DNA from: Didymodactylos carnosus
Taxonomy: Eukaryota > Rotifera > Eurotatoria > Philodinida > Philodinidae
Assembly (NCBI GenBank): GCA_905250885.1
Contig: CAJNOQ010002690.1
Coordinates: forward strand, 1-23,057
Direction: 5' to 3'
Length of the DNA stretch: 23,057 bases
Shown one piece after another: positions 1 through 9,652 of this stretch. Both the position numbers and the translations under genes were made by a program. The notes beneath the pieces are model-generated. The model did not search any database. It saw nothing but the letters and a program-made list of their open reading frames with translations, and was not told the DNA's origin. Each line of letters begins with the position of its first letter. The stretch's first letter is position 1.

Positions 1-44
1 GCCTCCCCTCCCAGCCCGCCCCGCGCGCCACCCCCCCACCCCCC

Positions 45-45
<1 letters not shown>

Positions 46-115
<70 letters not shown>
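46..115. repeat. 70-base poly-C homopolymer in a C-rich edge
   Basis: Seventy consecutive C residues follow a C-rich, A-interrupted leader (1-45). The switch to ordinary AT-rich sequence is abrupt at 116. The composition is unlike anything else in the window, apart from a short C-rich patch near 22629-22645. It could be a real G/C homopolymer tract or a sequencing or assembly artefact at a contig edge. It is not a telomere-type repeat, because no short unit is repeated. Confidence 0.9.
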
Positions 116-625
116 TTAAGCCGAGATTCTAATTACAAACTCTTTGTCGTTCTTAGTTTTTTCAAGAAATTCGTCGTTTTTGAGATAAACACATTATTAT
201 GGGAAAGATGGCATCGCTGTGAAATGGAAATTGTATTTATTTCAAAAACAACGGATTTCTTCAATAAACCGAGAACCTTCCTTCAGCCATTCTTTAGCAA
301 AGTGTGCCTTTTCAAACTCAAACCCTGTCCACTGGCTATTCCATAACCCGAATACAAAATCATACAGAAGTTTGAAACGCTCCAACCTGAAGTTTTTGTA
401 ACCGAACGGTTACAACGATTCTATTTTTTACTGTGAGGTCATCATACCTAGATACACCATCTCTAAAAGTTTCATTAAGATCAGATGCTCGTAAGCAGAA
501 ATGGATTTTTGGGTGGGGGTGGGCCTTAATCTAAAATATTAAATACTTATCCAATTATTGATGTTTTTCCTGTAATATTTGTTTATTTTTTTCTTGTTCT
601 ATTATTTTCTTTATAAAAGTTACAT

Positions 626-817
626 TCACAATAGTAAGATTGTTGTAATAAAAATACAGAAGCTTTTTATACTCTGATTTTGTTTGTCAATCGGGCCTTC
701 CAAAAATATCTGTGTACAAGCCTCTAAAATCGTGTCTAAACTCGTTATAAAAGAACGAGCGGTTTCCTCACATTTTACCTTGTGGCATTTCTCAGGTTCT
801 TCTTTGACATGTGTACT
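626..817 (-). CDS. possible terminal exon or ORF relic, unrecognised
   Basis: Read on the minus strand, a CCTTAG acceptor-like site is followed by 63 open codons and TGA. The conceptual peptide begins STHVKEEPEKCHK and contains TSLDTILEACTQIFLEGPID. It has a balanced amphipathic composition and is less AT-biased than its surroundings, which is why it stands out. There is no ATG-started frame, no recognisable domain, and no visible upstream exon. Chance openness in AT-rich DNA or a transposon remnant are both possible, so this is a weak call. Confidence 0.22.
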   Translation of the reverse strand, partial: STHVKEEPEKCHKVKCEETARSFITSLDTILEACTQIFLEGPIDKQNQSIKSFCIFITTILLL

Positions 818-1247
818 CTAAGGATCGACAATTCGACAGGTCGCTATTCTTTCTAGGGTGTCGCGAACTAGTCCGAGGGTTACAAAAGGCGCAAAACGAT
901 CATCTCTACTTGACAATTAAGGTGATAGATTCGTCTGTTTTGCATCTGATTTCTTCGAACATTTCGAAAAAAGCTAATTTAATATTTAGTTTGTGATTAA
1001 CAACCTTCCTTGGGGCAGTATGCAACACATTACTTCCACTGCTAAGTTTCTATGCATTTTAATTGAAAAATCAAATTTTAGTTCTAATCTTTGCTTCTGT
1101 GAAGCTAATGGTAAAACATTAAGCAAAAAAGAAAGAATAATTCATTTTTAAACATTCGATGATGAACTGTCGATTTTTTTTTTGTTTATTCAATCGTAGA
1201 TGACTCACCCGACTTGACGGAAAACGCGTCAAAAATCGTCATTTTGG

Positions 1248-1357
1248 CGTCAGGTTGGAACGGATAAAACGTCAGGTTGGATTTGTATTTTAAAGGATAA
1301 TTCATAACCTGACGTTTTAAGAGTCAGGTTATCTGACGGTTAAACCGTCAGGTTGGA
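1248..1357. repeat. cluster of CGTCAGGTTGGA repeats, direct and inverted
   Basis: The 12-mer CGTCAGGTTGGA occurs at 1248-1259, 1270-1281 and 1346-1357. Inverted core copies (AACCTGACG at 1306-1314, CTGACGG at 1333-1339) and a shorter direct copy (AGTCAGGTT at 1322-1330) lie between them. The 19-nt stretch 1333-1351 is a perfect palindrome around one A. Units occur in both orientations at irregular spacing, so this is a short-motif cluster and not a regular tandem satellite. Confidence 0.8.
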
Positions 1358-1392
1358 ATGGTTAAAGCGTGCGGCTTTTTTTAAGTGTTTTT

Positions 1393-1533
1393 ACCTTTCT
1401 TTGCAAAGTTATAGAATTTACAAGAAAAGCCCTAAATGTTCATTGTCAGCTCAAAGCTACAGAAATAAGAAGAAATAAATAAATGAACATTTAGGGCTTT
1501 TCTTGTCAATTCTATAACTTTGCAAAGAAAGGT
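1393..1533. repeat. near-perfect 52-bp hairpin
   Basis: The left arm (1393-1444) and right arm (1482-1533) are reverse complements over 52 positions with one mismatch, separated by a 37-base loop. The arms begin ACCTTTCTTTGCAAAG. I cannot find a target-site duplication outside the arms. It may be a foldback mobile element, a recent inverted duplication, or a transcribed hairpin of small-RNA-precursor type. Confidence 0.92.
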
Positions 1534-1860
1534 TGTGTAGAGCTGGAAGATGTCTCATTTTAATTAGAAATTTGGGGGTTACAATCATGCCTTATTAAAA
1601 AAGGCTTTGGTTATTTTTTAGAGTTTCTGAAAAACTGGTTTTCCACAAAAACAGTCTCTCGAAGCCTAGAGGTCCATCTCATGTTGATATTTAGCATGGA
1701 ATCAGCATGGTCGACTGCTTATAGTCCACTAGGTTTCGGCTCGAAAGCGATTTGATAGTTGGGAACGTTTCCTCGTTAGCTTTGCAGAAACTGCAAAACT
1801 AAATCCACTGTTCTGTGTCTATATTCGCTACAACGATTGAAGTCGTGCAATCCACTCGAT

Positions 1861-1889
1861 GTTATCAGTAGTACTACACTACTGATAAC
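1861..1889. repeat. perfect 12-bp-arm hairpin
   Basis: GTTATCAGTAGT at 1861-1872 is matched exactly by its reverse complement at 1878-1889, with a 5-base loop. This is a stable small stem-loop in otherwise non-coding sequence. There is no T-tract or gene end next to it that would make it a terminator or processing site. Confidence 0.85.
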
Positions 1890-2525
1890 ATAATGGAGTT
1901 TGAAAAATTTTGTAACAACAATGTATGATTTTCAATTTTAGAATTAAAAAGTTGTTGAAAAAATATTGTTAATAAAAAATTTTTGAAAACCTTACCCACG
2001 GCTGCACAATGAGAAAGAAGTTTGAACAAAACTTTTCACATTAGAGTTGTAGCCTATGTCATTTTGGATAGGATAAGTAGATAGATTATTAGCTCTTAAT
2101 CATTGGAACGAGAAAATCGTCTCATCTGATTACCCCAATTTTAGTGAAAATTGATTTTTTGGGATTATTTTTGATGTTGATCACGAATCTGATATTCATC
2201 CTATAGAAATGGTATCTATATATACTTGTCGATGAAGAGATTCTAATTTGGCCAGTTGAAGTCAATTTTGCTTTACAGCCGCTTTTTCGTTACAGAAAAG
2301 CTCCAACCTTGAAAACTTGGTCCTTGATACGCGCGCAGTCCTCGAGACTGTCTTTCTATAATTTTTCTCTCAACACAGTTGAGAATATATATACGTCAGA
2401 TGTCAACGAAATAATTTAGTGGCGATTACCCATCCACTTACTAATCGACGTCCTGACGCTTAACCAGAGAAAAGACAAATTCATTGTAACGATGTCTCTA
2501 TGAGTTACGCGAGTTTAGTGCGGAT

Positions 2526-2642
2526 AAAGAAAAAAAATGATTTTGATATTTAAAACTCGACTTATTTGAACTAAGTAAACTTTGTTTTACAACCACGAGT
2601 TTTACATTCGAGTTTTAAATATCAAAATCATTTTCTTTCTTT
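2526..2642. repeat. 35-bp inverted repeat with 47-base loop
   Basis: The arm at 2526-2560 is the reverse complement of 2608-2642 with a single mismatch. The arms contain TTGATATTTAAAACTCGA. The loop also contains a partial internal echo of the ACTCG/CGAGT end. This is a foldback of the same general style as the one at 1393-1533 but unrelated in sequence. Confidence 0.88.
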
Positions 2643-3580
2643 GTCAAGTTTGCAGAGGGGATCGAGTTCCCTATAGGAAAACGTTTTGTTGGATATATGA
2701 ACAAATTTTCACCGAGCTATATATCTTTTCATTTTTTATACGAATGTCAAACCACTCTGTTTCTCTCTGTTGAAGTGTTTAGTAGTTACCAACTTGACCA
2801 CCATGGTAGTACAACGACTATGTACATTAGTTCTTTGGCATTCATTTAATTCTTAGCATTATACATGTCACAATACAAATAAACACAATAGTAATTCCAT
2901 TACACACATTGTCCGATAGTAATGTACATGTATTTTCTTCGCACATACAGTGTCGGTTGTCAGCAGCAACTTTATCCTGATATGCATTGTTATTGTTCAT
3001 CAAATATTTTGATTATTATTTAAGATATTTAGTAATTGGGAAAATAATAAAAATTATATACTTTTGACTAATAATGTTCTTTTCTATTCTCTAACTAATT
3101 TGTATTCTTTGAAAAATTCGAATCAATCTTTTTTTCAATCTAATTGCATTATCTTCTAAATTCTTTGCTATGATAACTTTTTCTTAAGATCAAATCTAAA
3201 AATCCAACTTCAGAAGACCGAACATCTTTCTTATTTTATCGTCAACTTTTCAAAAATGTCAGCATGCACTGTTTGTCACCTTAGAATATTAAACGTTTCA
3301 GCTTTAATTAACGGGGAATGAATGGTGATATCACTAGAATAACTTCATCTAGTTCTATTATAAGAAGATTATAATTTTTAGCATTTTATTTTACTCACTG
3401 GCAGCCATCATAAAATCACTACAAATAGTTCATTTTGTTTAACGTTAATCCAATGGATAGTTGTTTTTAATTGTATCTTTTGCCGTATAATATTATCTAA
3501 ATAATATGTCAAAAATATTTTTATGTATATAAAGAATAATACTGATAGTCATCCTAAAAAAAAATTCAAAAAGAAAAAAA

Positions 3581-6103
3581 TTACAGATGACTTGAAATAT
3601 ATTCATTTGTTTTATTCTGTTCAATTTGTGCAAACTTTTCAATAGATTTATTTAGATTAAACTTTTGTTGATTCACTAATTGTTTTAAATCAATCGGAAA
3701 TTCTGCAAAAACTTGAAATTCTGGTACACGTTGATAAATCATTGCTGCTAGGAGAATAAGTTGATATGCTGTAACACCCCAAATATGTTTTGTCTCGAAG
3801 TTAAAATGGTGTAGAATAAATGATCGTCGTTTATCTAATTCGACTACAGAAGATTGATGATTTTTTGATGATAAAAATTCACTTAAATTAATATAAAATG
3901 CATCGGTTGTTTCGTCTACTGATAATTGATAATTTTCGAATTTCGTAGATAAATAGGCAATAACAGGAGCAATGATGACCAAACGGGAATCAGTTAGTGG
4001 AATTAATTTTCCAAGGATTTCATATTGATCAGATTTAATACCGATTTCTTCTTCTGCTTCTCGTTCAGCTGTATGAATATCATCACGGTCAGTTGAGTCT
4101 CTCATCCCACCAGGAAATGCTAAAAAACAACAAAAGTAAAAAAATTAAAAGCGATCAGTAAATAAATAATCTTAAAACATATAAAAACTCGGTAAACTTA
4201 GACTGAATATTACGTAATTATTTTTTCAAAGTTTTCGAGATACGCTTTCCTTCCCAGATAGTAAAAGTAATCATTCTGATTTCATCTCTGTTCTTTCCTG
4301 CGTAATCATTTCAAATAACAGGTGTTTATTATGCACAGTTCAAACACTTTTTTGGTTCTTATTATTTCAAAGTTTTTGCATATTCAGACTTTTAATTTTT
4401 TTCCAGAACTCTCTAGTTTTTTGTCTAATTAAGCCCTCTCCTCTCCCATCAGAAATGCATTTCAGTAACCGTGAGTTAAATCTCAACCAAACTTTCAGGC
4501 AATGTTGACCTTATGGTTGAACTTTTTCCGTAGACTATTGGCAAAGTCATCTACCATCGTTTCAGAGATATAACTCAGTTAGAAGTCAAAATGAGGCTGT
4601 TCGTAGCTGCAAGATTTCTCGGTAACGTACGATCGTGGAGCGCCAGGGGGGGTCTTCAAATGACGAAAACACATGTAACTAGAGGCTAACAGAGTCAGAT
4701 TTTTGATATTTAGTTTCACAAATAATGGTAAACGTCAAACGCCATAAATCCGAAAAAGTCTGATTAACTGTCATAAAGATATTTATACTAAATATCAAAA
4801 ATTGAGCTCTATTAGCCTCTAATCAAATGCGTTTTCGTCATTTTAAGACCTTTCCGAGTTCTTTACGACGTTTCGTTATCGAAAAATCTTGCAGCTACGA
4901 AACACTGTCAAGGTGAACACCGCTTTCGAGATACGGTGGAGCTAGCGTGTGATGCCTATTTTAGGACTTCTAGCGAAACTCTCATAATTTTTGATTAAAA
5001 CATCATCCGGAGCTGGGTGGTGTTTCATTTTGATCAGAAATGTTTGCTTTATATCTTAGTGTCATTGAAAGTATTTTTGGATTCGTGTTTTTATCAGAAG
5101 ACATTTTTCAAAAAATCAATTTTTAATGCTTTCAGAAAACTTTTCTAAAAATCTTCGTATCCCTTTGATTTGATAGAGACTAAATGTATGGATCCTGCAC
5201 AATAGTACATGAAGCTTACAGCGTTACAGTTATTCCTAAAATTATCCTACTTTTGTTTCAGAGACTACTACTATTTCACATTAACTGAATCTTAGATTTG
5301 ACACCGTTTTCAAGGTAAAAACATGAAATGTTTTAAAAAACAATTCTTATTCAGTTAGAAGTTTAACAAAATAAATAAGGGGTTGTCGAAACAACAAAAA
5401 AGAATCTTTTACTGTTACTTTACTTTGTAAAGTAACGAATTTCCAGTACTGTTACTAGTAACCGGTAACGGATTTTACCTAGTAACGGAAAACCGTTACT
5501 TTTCAGAGTAAAGTAACGGGAACATACCATCGCTAGTGATGAATTGTTCGTGATCAATCTCCTATCCAATAAAACCATTACAACACATATGAACAAGTTT
5601 CATATGCAGCTAAATAATAGATGTTATAAACACATAAAAAATATTTAACTATATAAAAGAACGTAAATGATTTTGTAATCTTTGGGTTCCTCTTTCCTTT
5701 TCCCTGGTAAACAAAACTAATTATTTGCTAAGTCCTTCTACTTCTCTCTTTGATTTCATACTATTCGAACAACTTCTTGATTGTCAGAGGAAACATTGAA
5801 AAAAGTTAACATATGTTGCAGTCTTCGCTAATATGATGGATGAAACGTCCTTTCTTCATAAAGAAGATTTCTAATAAACCTACCAATCATTCCTGTATGC
5901 GATCTAACAGTTTCGGCACGTTTAGTCAATAATACTTGTATTTCATGTGTATTTTTATCATAGAAAAGTGGTATTAATACCGATGCACGACGTAGTCGAT
6001 TTAATTTTGGATAACATTTTTGTAATTGTTGAAAATGTTCTTCTTTATCTAAATAGGGATTTAAACGTTCTTTTAAAATATCCAGTGTAAATGCAGTTGA
6101 CAT
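3581..6103 (-). CDS. NUDT7: NUDT7-like peroxisomal CoA diphosphatase (Nudix), two exons
   Basis: The CDS joins exon 1 (6103-5884) and exon 2 (4119-3581) to give 252 aa. The intron 5883-4120 has a GTAGGT donor and a TTTTTTAG acceptor, phase 1. Splicing rebuilds the CoA-pyrophosphatase signature: LLTKRAETVRSHTG at about 58-71, then AFPGG at 74-78, then a Nudix box at 77-101 ending REAEEEIGI. R93, E94, E97 and E98 are the expected metal and catalytic residues, and the spacing is that of the NUDT7/NUDT8 branch. The family hydrolyses CoA and acyl-CoA to 4'-phosphopantetheine products and 3',5'-ADP. The protein ends in SHL, a good PTS1 variant, which points to the peroxisome and so to NUDT7 over NUDT8. 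I chose the start at 6103 (AACAATGTC context, family-like length). An in-frame ATG at 6175 would add 24 basic residues in poor context. Confidence 0.88.
4600..4901. repeat. degenerate long inverted repeat (MITE-like)
   Basis: Arms of about 110 bp (4600-4715 and 4786-4901) are roughly 75-80% reverse-complementary by eye. Both contain TTCGTAGCTGCAAGATTT, GGTCTT-AAATGACGAAAAC, AGAGGCTAA and TTTTTGATATTTAGT in the same order. The centre is about 70 bp. This is the structure of an old foldback or MITE-type insertion inside the Nudix intron. Its outer ends are not sharp, so I cannot name a target duplication. Confidence 0.75.
5407..5520. repeat. GTTAC/GTAAC palindrome cluster
   Basis: At least eight GTTAC or GTAAC units occur in both orientations within about 115 bases. 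They form nested hairpins, for example GTTACTTTA / TAAAGTAAC, GTTAC-TAGTAACC-GGTAAC and CCGTTAC / GTAACGG. The tract is non-coding and intronic. It resembles the CGTCAGG cluster at 1248-1357 in design but uses a different motif. Confidence 0.75.
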
Positions 6104-6481
6104 TGTTAAATCTCTAACAAATAAACGATTGTACAATAAAATCTTTGTTCGTCGACAGAGACATTTTATAAGCATAAGGAGAAGAAAACAAAGCTCTATC
6201 TAAAATATAAATTTAACTAATGGGAATAAAAAATTATTCAATTTTAAAATAAAAATTAGACAAGCGAGGCATGACCATCTCTCATTTATCATTCTGAACA
6301 TATTAGAACTCACTATTTCCGTTCTGAATCAAATTAATGATTATATAGTTTAAATTTGTATCGCTTTGTAAAACATCACAATTTTTATAACAATCACAAA
6401 AATTTACAAGTAAAAAAAATGCCAACAATAAAAATAAATTATACAACAAAGAAAAAAAACACGATATGATAAATCTATCTC
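6104..6481. other. intergenic region, ATG12 3' end to Nudix start
   Basis: This is AT-rich sequence holding the 3' UTR of ATG12 and the 5' UTR and presumed promoter of the Nudix gene, both read on the minus strand. A 62-codon minus frame begins just after the ATG12 stop but is lysine/isoleucine/leucine-biased with no domain, and I treat it as UTR. No clear TATA box or polyadenylation signal can be assigned. Confidence 0.5.
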
Positions 6482-6904
6482 TTAGCCCCAAGCTTGTGTT
6501 AGTGCATAATGTAATACAAGTGTTCCTTCAGAACTAAAACAGTCACTTACAGCTCCAAGCGTTGTATCCAAAGCTGGAGAAAATGCTTGATTTACATAGA
6601 GAAATAATGTAGCCGCTGATTGATCTAATTTCATATATTTTTTTAAAAATTCCACAATATGTCCCATTGTTTTTGTTCTAGGTAATGCCCACTTTTTTTT
6701 CTTCAATATTGGTGCTCCACCGGCTGGTTTCAACAAAAATACAACTTTAGATGGATCATTTTTTACTGCTGACGTATCATCTTTTAAACTATCATCTTGT
6801 GTAGTATCACCACTTGCCATTGGAGCTGATATTGGATCAACGGTTAAAGAAGAAGAAGAATCAGCAACATAATCCGACGCTAAATCATTAATATTTTCAG
6901 ACAT
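6482..6904 (-). CDS. ATG12: autophagy ubiquitin-like protein ATG12
   Basis: This is a single-exon, 140-aa protein, the same length as human ATG12. ATG12 is activated by ATG7, transferred by ATG10 and joined through its C-terminal glycine to ATG5. With ATG16L the conjugate then promotes ATG8/LC3 lipidation on the phagophore. The first ~52 residues are acidic, Ser/Asp-rich and probably disordered. The ubiquitin-like fold runs from about 53 to 140, with KVVFLLKP at the first strand, KKKKWALPRTKTM at 68-80, FLYVNQAF at 101-108 and a final ALTQAWG. The exposed Gly140 at the very C-terminus needs no processing protease, as in other ATG12s. I start at 6904 because this gives the family length; an open frame extends upstream to 6994. 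A TTTATCTGTTTTAG sequence just before the ATG could be the acceptor of a 5' UTR intron. It lies 439 bp downstream of the RBR ligase gene. Confidence 0.95.
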   Translation of the reverse strand: MSENINDLASDYVADSSSSLTVDPISAPMASGDTTQDDSLKDDTSAVKNDPSKVVFLLKPAGGAPILKKKKWALPRTKTMGHIVEFLKKYMKLDQSAATLFLYVNQAFSPALDTTLGAVSDCFSSEGTLVLHYALTQAWG

Positions 6905-7343
6905 TTTAAATCTAAAACAGATAAAGACAATATAAAACGGTTCATTTTTTTTTAATAGTGTTAAATGAATAGAATTAGTTAATATATGTTCCATCAGTAT
7001 ACGATCAGAAGGATAATTTTAGGACTCATTGATTAATTATTTTTAAATATTTCAATTTCATTTGTATGCAAGCTAAAAATCACAAAAAAACGAACGAAGT
7101 ATTCTTTTTTTTAATGTTTCCATATTAATTATTGATAACAAAATACAAAATAGAAAAACAAGTAACAAATGTCTAGAGACAATATATAAAAACACATCTT
7201 TGATTCTAGATAAGAAAAAATGAAAACGGAAGACACTAAGTGTTTCAAGATTAATACATACGTAATAAACTAAAAAAAAGTAAATAATAAGAGAGTGTGT
7301 GAGTATCTCTCTTTTACTGCACAAGAAAACAAAAATATCTTCA
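6905..7343. other. intergenic region, RBR gene 3' end to ATG12
   Basis: This holds the presumed 3' UTR of the RBR gene and the promoter/5' UTR of ATG12, both minus strand. A 105-codon minus frame overlapping 7073-7390 is hydrophobic and AT-driven and overlaps the last RBR exon in another frame, so I do not call it. I can place no other feature here. Confidence 0.5.
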
Positions 7344-9652
7344 TTAATGATCGCTTCCTCGGACATAATTTGGATCATATTCAATTCCATTTCTTTCTAA
7401 TAGTGCTTTGAATTCAGCTGGATTACGATATTGAAGATTTTGTTGATATTCTAATTCACCTTGAAGTAGAAAAAAAATAACGTAAATGGAAAATAATGAT
7501 AGATTTTTTCAAGTTGTTTATCTCGCACAGTAAGCATTAATACAGACTTTTCGTATGAAAAAATGAACTTTTCAATTTCTGTGAGTGAACTATAAACATT
7601 CATTTCTCATCTATCTTTTCCTGTGAAAATAAATCATTTTGTCTCTCTCAGAACATTGGGACTACTCTACGACAAAAACATTTAGCTTAAAAATGTACAT
7701 TGGTAATTTCTTAACAGATCAGAAGACTCTGTCTATTGAAAACAAGATCAATGATAAAAATATTAACTCATTCCATTGCTTATTAGTAAAAAAAATTTTG
7801 TTAATCGACATCGTTGAGTAAACAACTATTTTTCAAAGTTTTCGAAAATCAATTCTAAAGTATAGTAGATTTCTCACTTTTCTCGTCGTTAATCATATTC
7901 AAATCTTGCATAAATTGTCTTTAGTCCCTGAGATATCTACAGAATTAAGATAGTCGTCTCTTGACTCTAAAAACTTAAATTTTTTTACATAAAAACGTTT
8001 TTTCCCAGCTAAAGAAGCATGTTCTTTTAATTTTATTGAAACACATAACATAATCAATTTTTTTATCATTTTTCATTATGATAAATCATTTGAAACTAAA
8101 AATAACCGTTTTTAATAAGAAAAAAATCAAATGTCGATATGGCAATCGGTTATGTCTTAATGAGAAAATATGAAGATATTATCTACAGAAATGTTGAGTT
8201 TTATATCACTAATTCTTCAAAAATTTAGATAAATTCTAAAATGCGGTGAATACACGTTATAGAAATTCAAATAATACCTACCAGGCTCCCATAAACTTCC
8301 ATTGTAACGTGCACCTATAATATAGAAATGAAAAGAATGTTGATCAATATAAAGCATGAATAAAATTGTACGTACGATGTTTTAAATCTCGTCCATCCTG
8401 TCCCATTTCTCTTGTTGCCCAATTCCACCATATTGAACATTTTGCACATTCGATAACATTACATAAACCTTTTTCTTTCATTGTCAAGTGTTTACACGAT
8501 GGACATTCACGTAAAACACCTTTTTTAATCATATCTTGAAATTCTGAATCTAATTCCCCATCTTTGCCTAAATTAACGAAAAAAGATAAACTATGTCAAA
8601 TATATCATCTTTTACTTACCTTTCTCAATTTTTTGTACTTGTTGACAAATTTGACATGTGACTTGTTCACTTCTGGGTTTACCAAATTGTAAAAATCCAC
8701 CAAAACAATCATGTGTTTTACATTGTATAAAATTTTCATTTCTGTTCAATTTTTTATTCATATATATTTGACAAAATAATAGTAATTCTTCAATTTTTAA
8801 GCCACCATCTTCAAGAATATTTTTACAACTCAGTGGAATTGGACATATTTCAGCTGGACACGGTAACCATGGCATGACTTCTGAATCTCGAATACGAATG
8901 GATAAATATTGTTGAAAACAGTCACGACATATCATACGATGTTGACATGTGGACATTTCAAGAATAGGAGAATCGTGTGGAGAATCGAAACATATCTGAC
9001 ATGAATCAAATATTAGTTGACCTAACGGTTGACATAAATCGGGCTTGTACTCGTTTGAAGAATAGAGTTGTTCAATAAGATCATGAACATTTTTAATGTC
9101 GATAGAAGGAATAGGAGAATTTTTGATTTTTGACTAAAAATAATTTTAAAAGAAAACATTCGAGTTATGCTTCAGCTTATGTGTTAAAATCAAAATATCT
9201 CTCGATCTACTTACATTTTTAATTATTTGATATTGGTTCATAACCCACTGATGTTGTTCATAATATAATTTTATTTGGTGATCATCCATGGATTTTTCAA
9301 TTAATGGCATTGGTGGTTTTGCCGTCACGGTTGGTTCTCGATCTATTTCATCTGATTTTTTGTCGTTATCATAATCATAATCATAACGTATTCGTTTGTT
9401 CCCTGATGTGCCACGATTTAACCGACTTTCACACATTTCACAATAGTCATCATCAACCAAGTTTATCGTCGTACATTGTGGACAAGCAATACAACCGGGT
9501 GGCAAGATATAATCTGAATTACTGGCTGTTGCCTGAGGTGTAAAATATTCATTTTCAAACTGGCAGATTTCACAATGTGGTACCAGTTTTGAATTGATAA
9601 ATGTACATTGAACACAAGTATACTGATTGCTAGCCAGTTTATTATCGGACAT
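7344..9652 (-). CDS. RBR-type E3 ubiquitin ligase with two N-terminal NZF/RanBP2 zinc fingers
   Basis: Five exons (9652-9215, 9133-8620, 8567-8376, 8314-8282, 7459-7344) join in consistent phase to give 430 aa. All introns are GT-AG. Two C-x2-C...C-x2-C zinc fingers of the RanBP2/NZF type, which often bind ubiquitin, lie at about 10-36 and 55-79. RING1 is at 191-243 (C191, C194, C209, H211, C215, C218, C238, C243). A shortened IBR has C284, C289, C306 and C309. A RING2-like module has C339, C342, C353, C358 and C361. GLCNVIEC at 351-358 matches the RBR RING2 core, making C353 the likely thioester cysteine. RBR ligases pass ubiquitin from E2 to this cysteine and then to substrate. Oddities: the IBR lacks its second ligand set, and after C361 the usual distal Cys/His ligands are replaced by SIWWNW, so RING2 may fold differently. 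The C-terminal 40 residues match no domain I know. I do not assign an orthologue such as parkin, RNF31 or RBCK1. Confidence 0.85.
7460..8281 (-). other. 822-bp last intron of the RBR gene
   Basis: This intron is bounded by a GTAGGT donor and a TACTTCAAG acceptor. It is ten times longer than the other RBR introns (52-81 bp). The sequence is plain AT-rich with no repeat or nested gene that I can detect. The plus-strand 60-codon frame at 7639-7821 is lysine/isoleucine-rich and looks like chance. Confidence 0.65.
8282..8314 (-). other. 33-nt micro-exon of the RBR gene
   Basis: This exon encodes ARYNGSLWEP plus split codons on both sides. It is flanked by TATTATAG upstream and GTAGGT downstream. 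Inclusion keeps the frame from exon 3 into exon 5, since all junctions are phase 1. Skipping it would also keep the frame (33 nt), so an alternative isoform lacking 11 residues is possible. Confidence 0.7.

Larger units (their letters stand above)
116..3580. other. mostly non-coding, foldback-rich stretch
   Basis: I see no recognisable gene in this stretch. It is AT-rich sequence with several foldback structures, listed separately, and one short minus-strand open stretch of doubtful status (626-817). ORFs in both strands are short, lack domain signatures and have no convincing splice context. From about 2780 to 3580 there is only low-complexity AT-rich sequence, the downstream flank of the Nudix gene. 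Confidence 0.6.
4120..5883 (-). other. 1.76 kb repeat-bearing intron of the Nudix gene
   Basis: This intron separates the two halves of the Nudix motif. It carries the long degenerate inverted repeat at 4600-4901 and the GTAAC palindrome cluster at 5407-5520. A segment near 5010-5045 resembles about 1540-1575, sharing GAGCTGG and a CATTTT-AGAAAT pattern, so it is probably dispersed-repeat material. I see no nested gene. It is much longer than the 50-110 base introns common in the neighbouring genes, probably because of repeat insertion. Confidence 0.7.

Noticed and set aside
1..115. Telomere or subtelomeric repeat
   Set aside because: It is a single-base run with a few A interruptions. No repeating short unit such as a TGTGGG-type repeat is present.
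1248..1357. CRISPR-like array
   Set aside because: Units are 12 bp, occur in both orientations and have irregular short spacing in a eukaryotic context. There are no spacers of uniform length.
6104..6175. N-terminal mitochondrial extension of the Nudix protein from the ATG at 6175
   Set aside because: The upstream ATG has weak context and the C-terminal SHL argues for peroxisomes. The shorter 252-aa form fits the family better. The extension remains possible.
6303..6491. Separate 62-aa minus-strand gene after ATG12
   Set aside because: It overlaps the ATG12 stop region, is compositionally AT-driven and has no domain. It is best read as ATG12 3' UTR.
7073..7390. 105-aa membrane-like minus-strand protein
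   Set aside because: It overlaps the last exon of the RBR gene out of frame. Its hydrophobicity comes from T-rich sequence.
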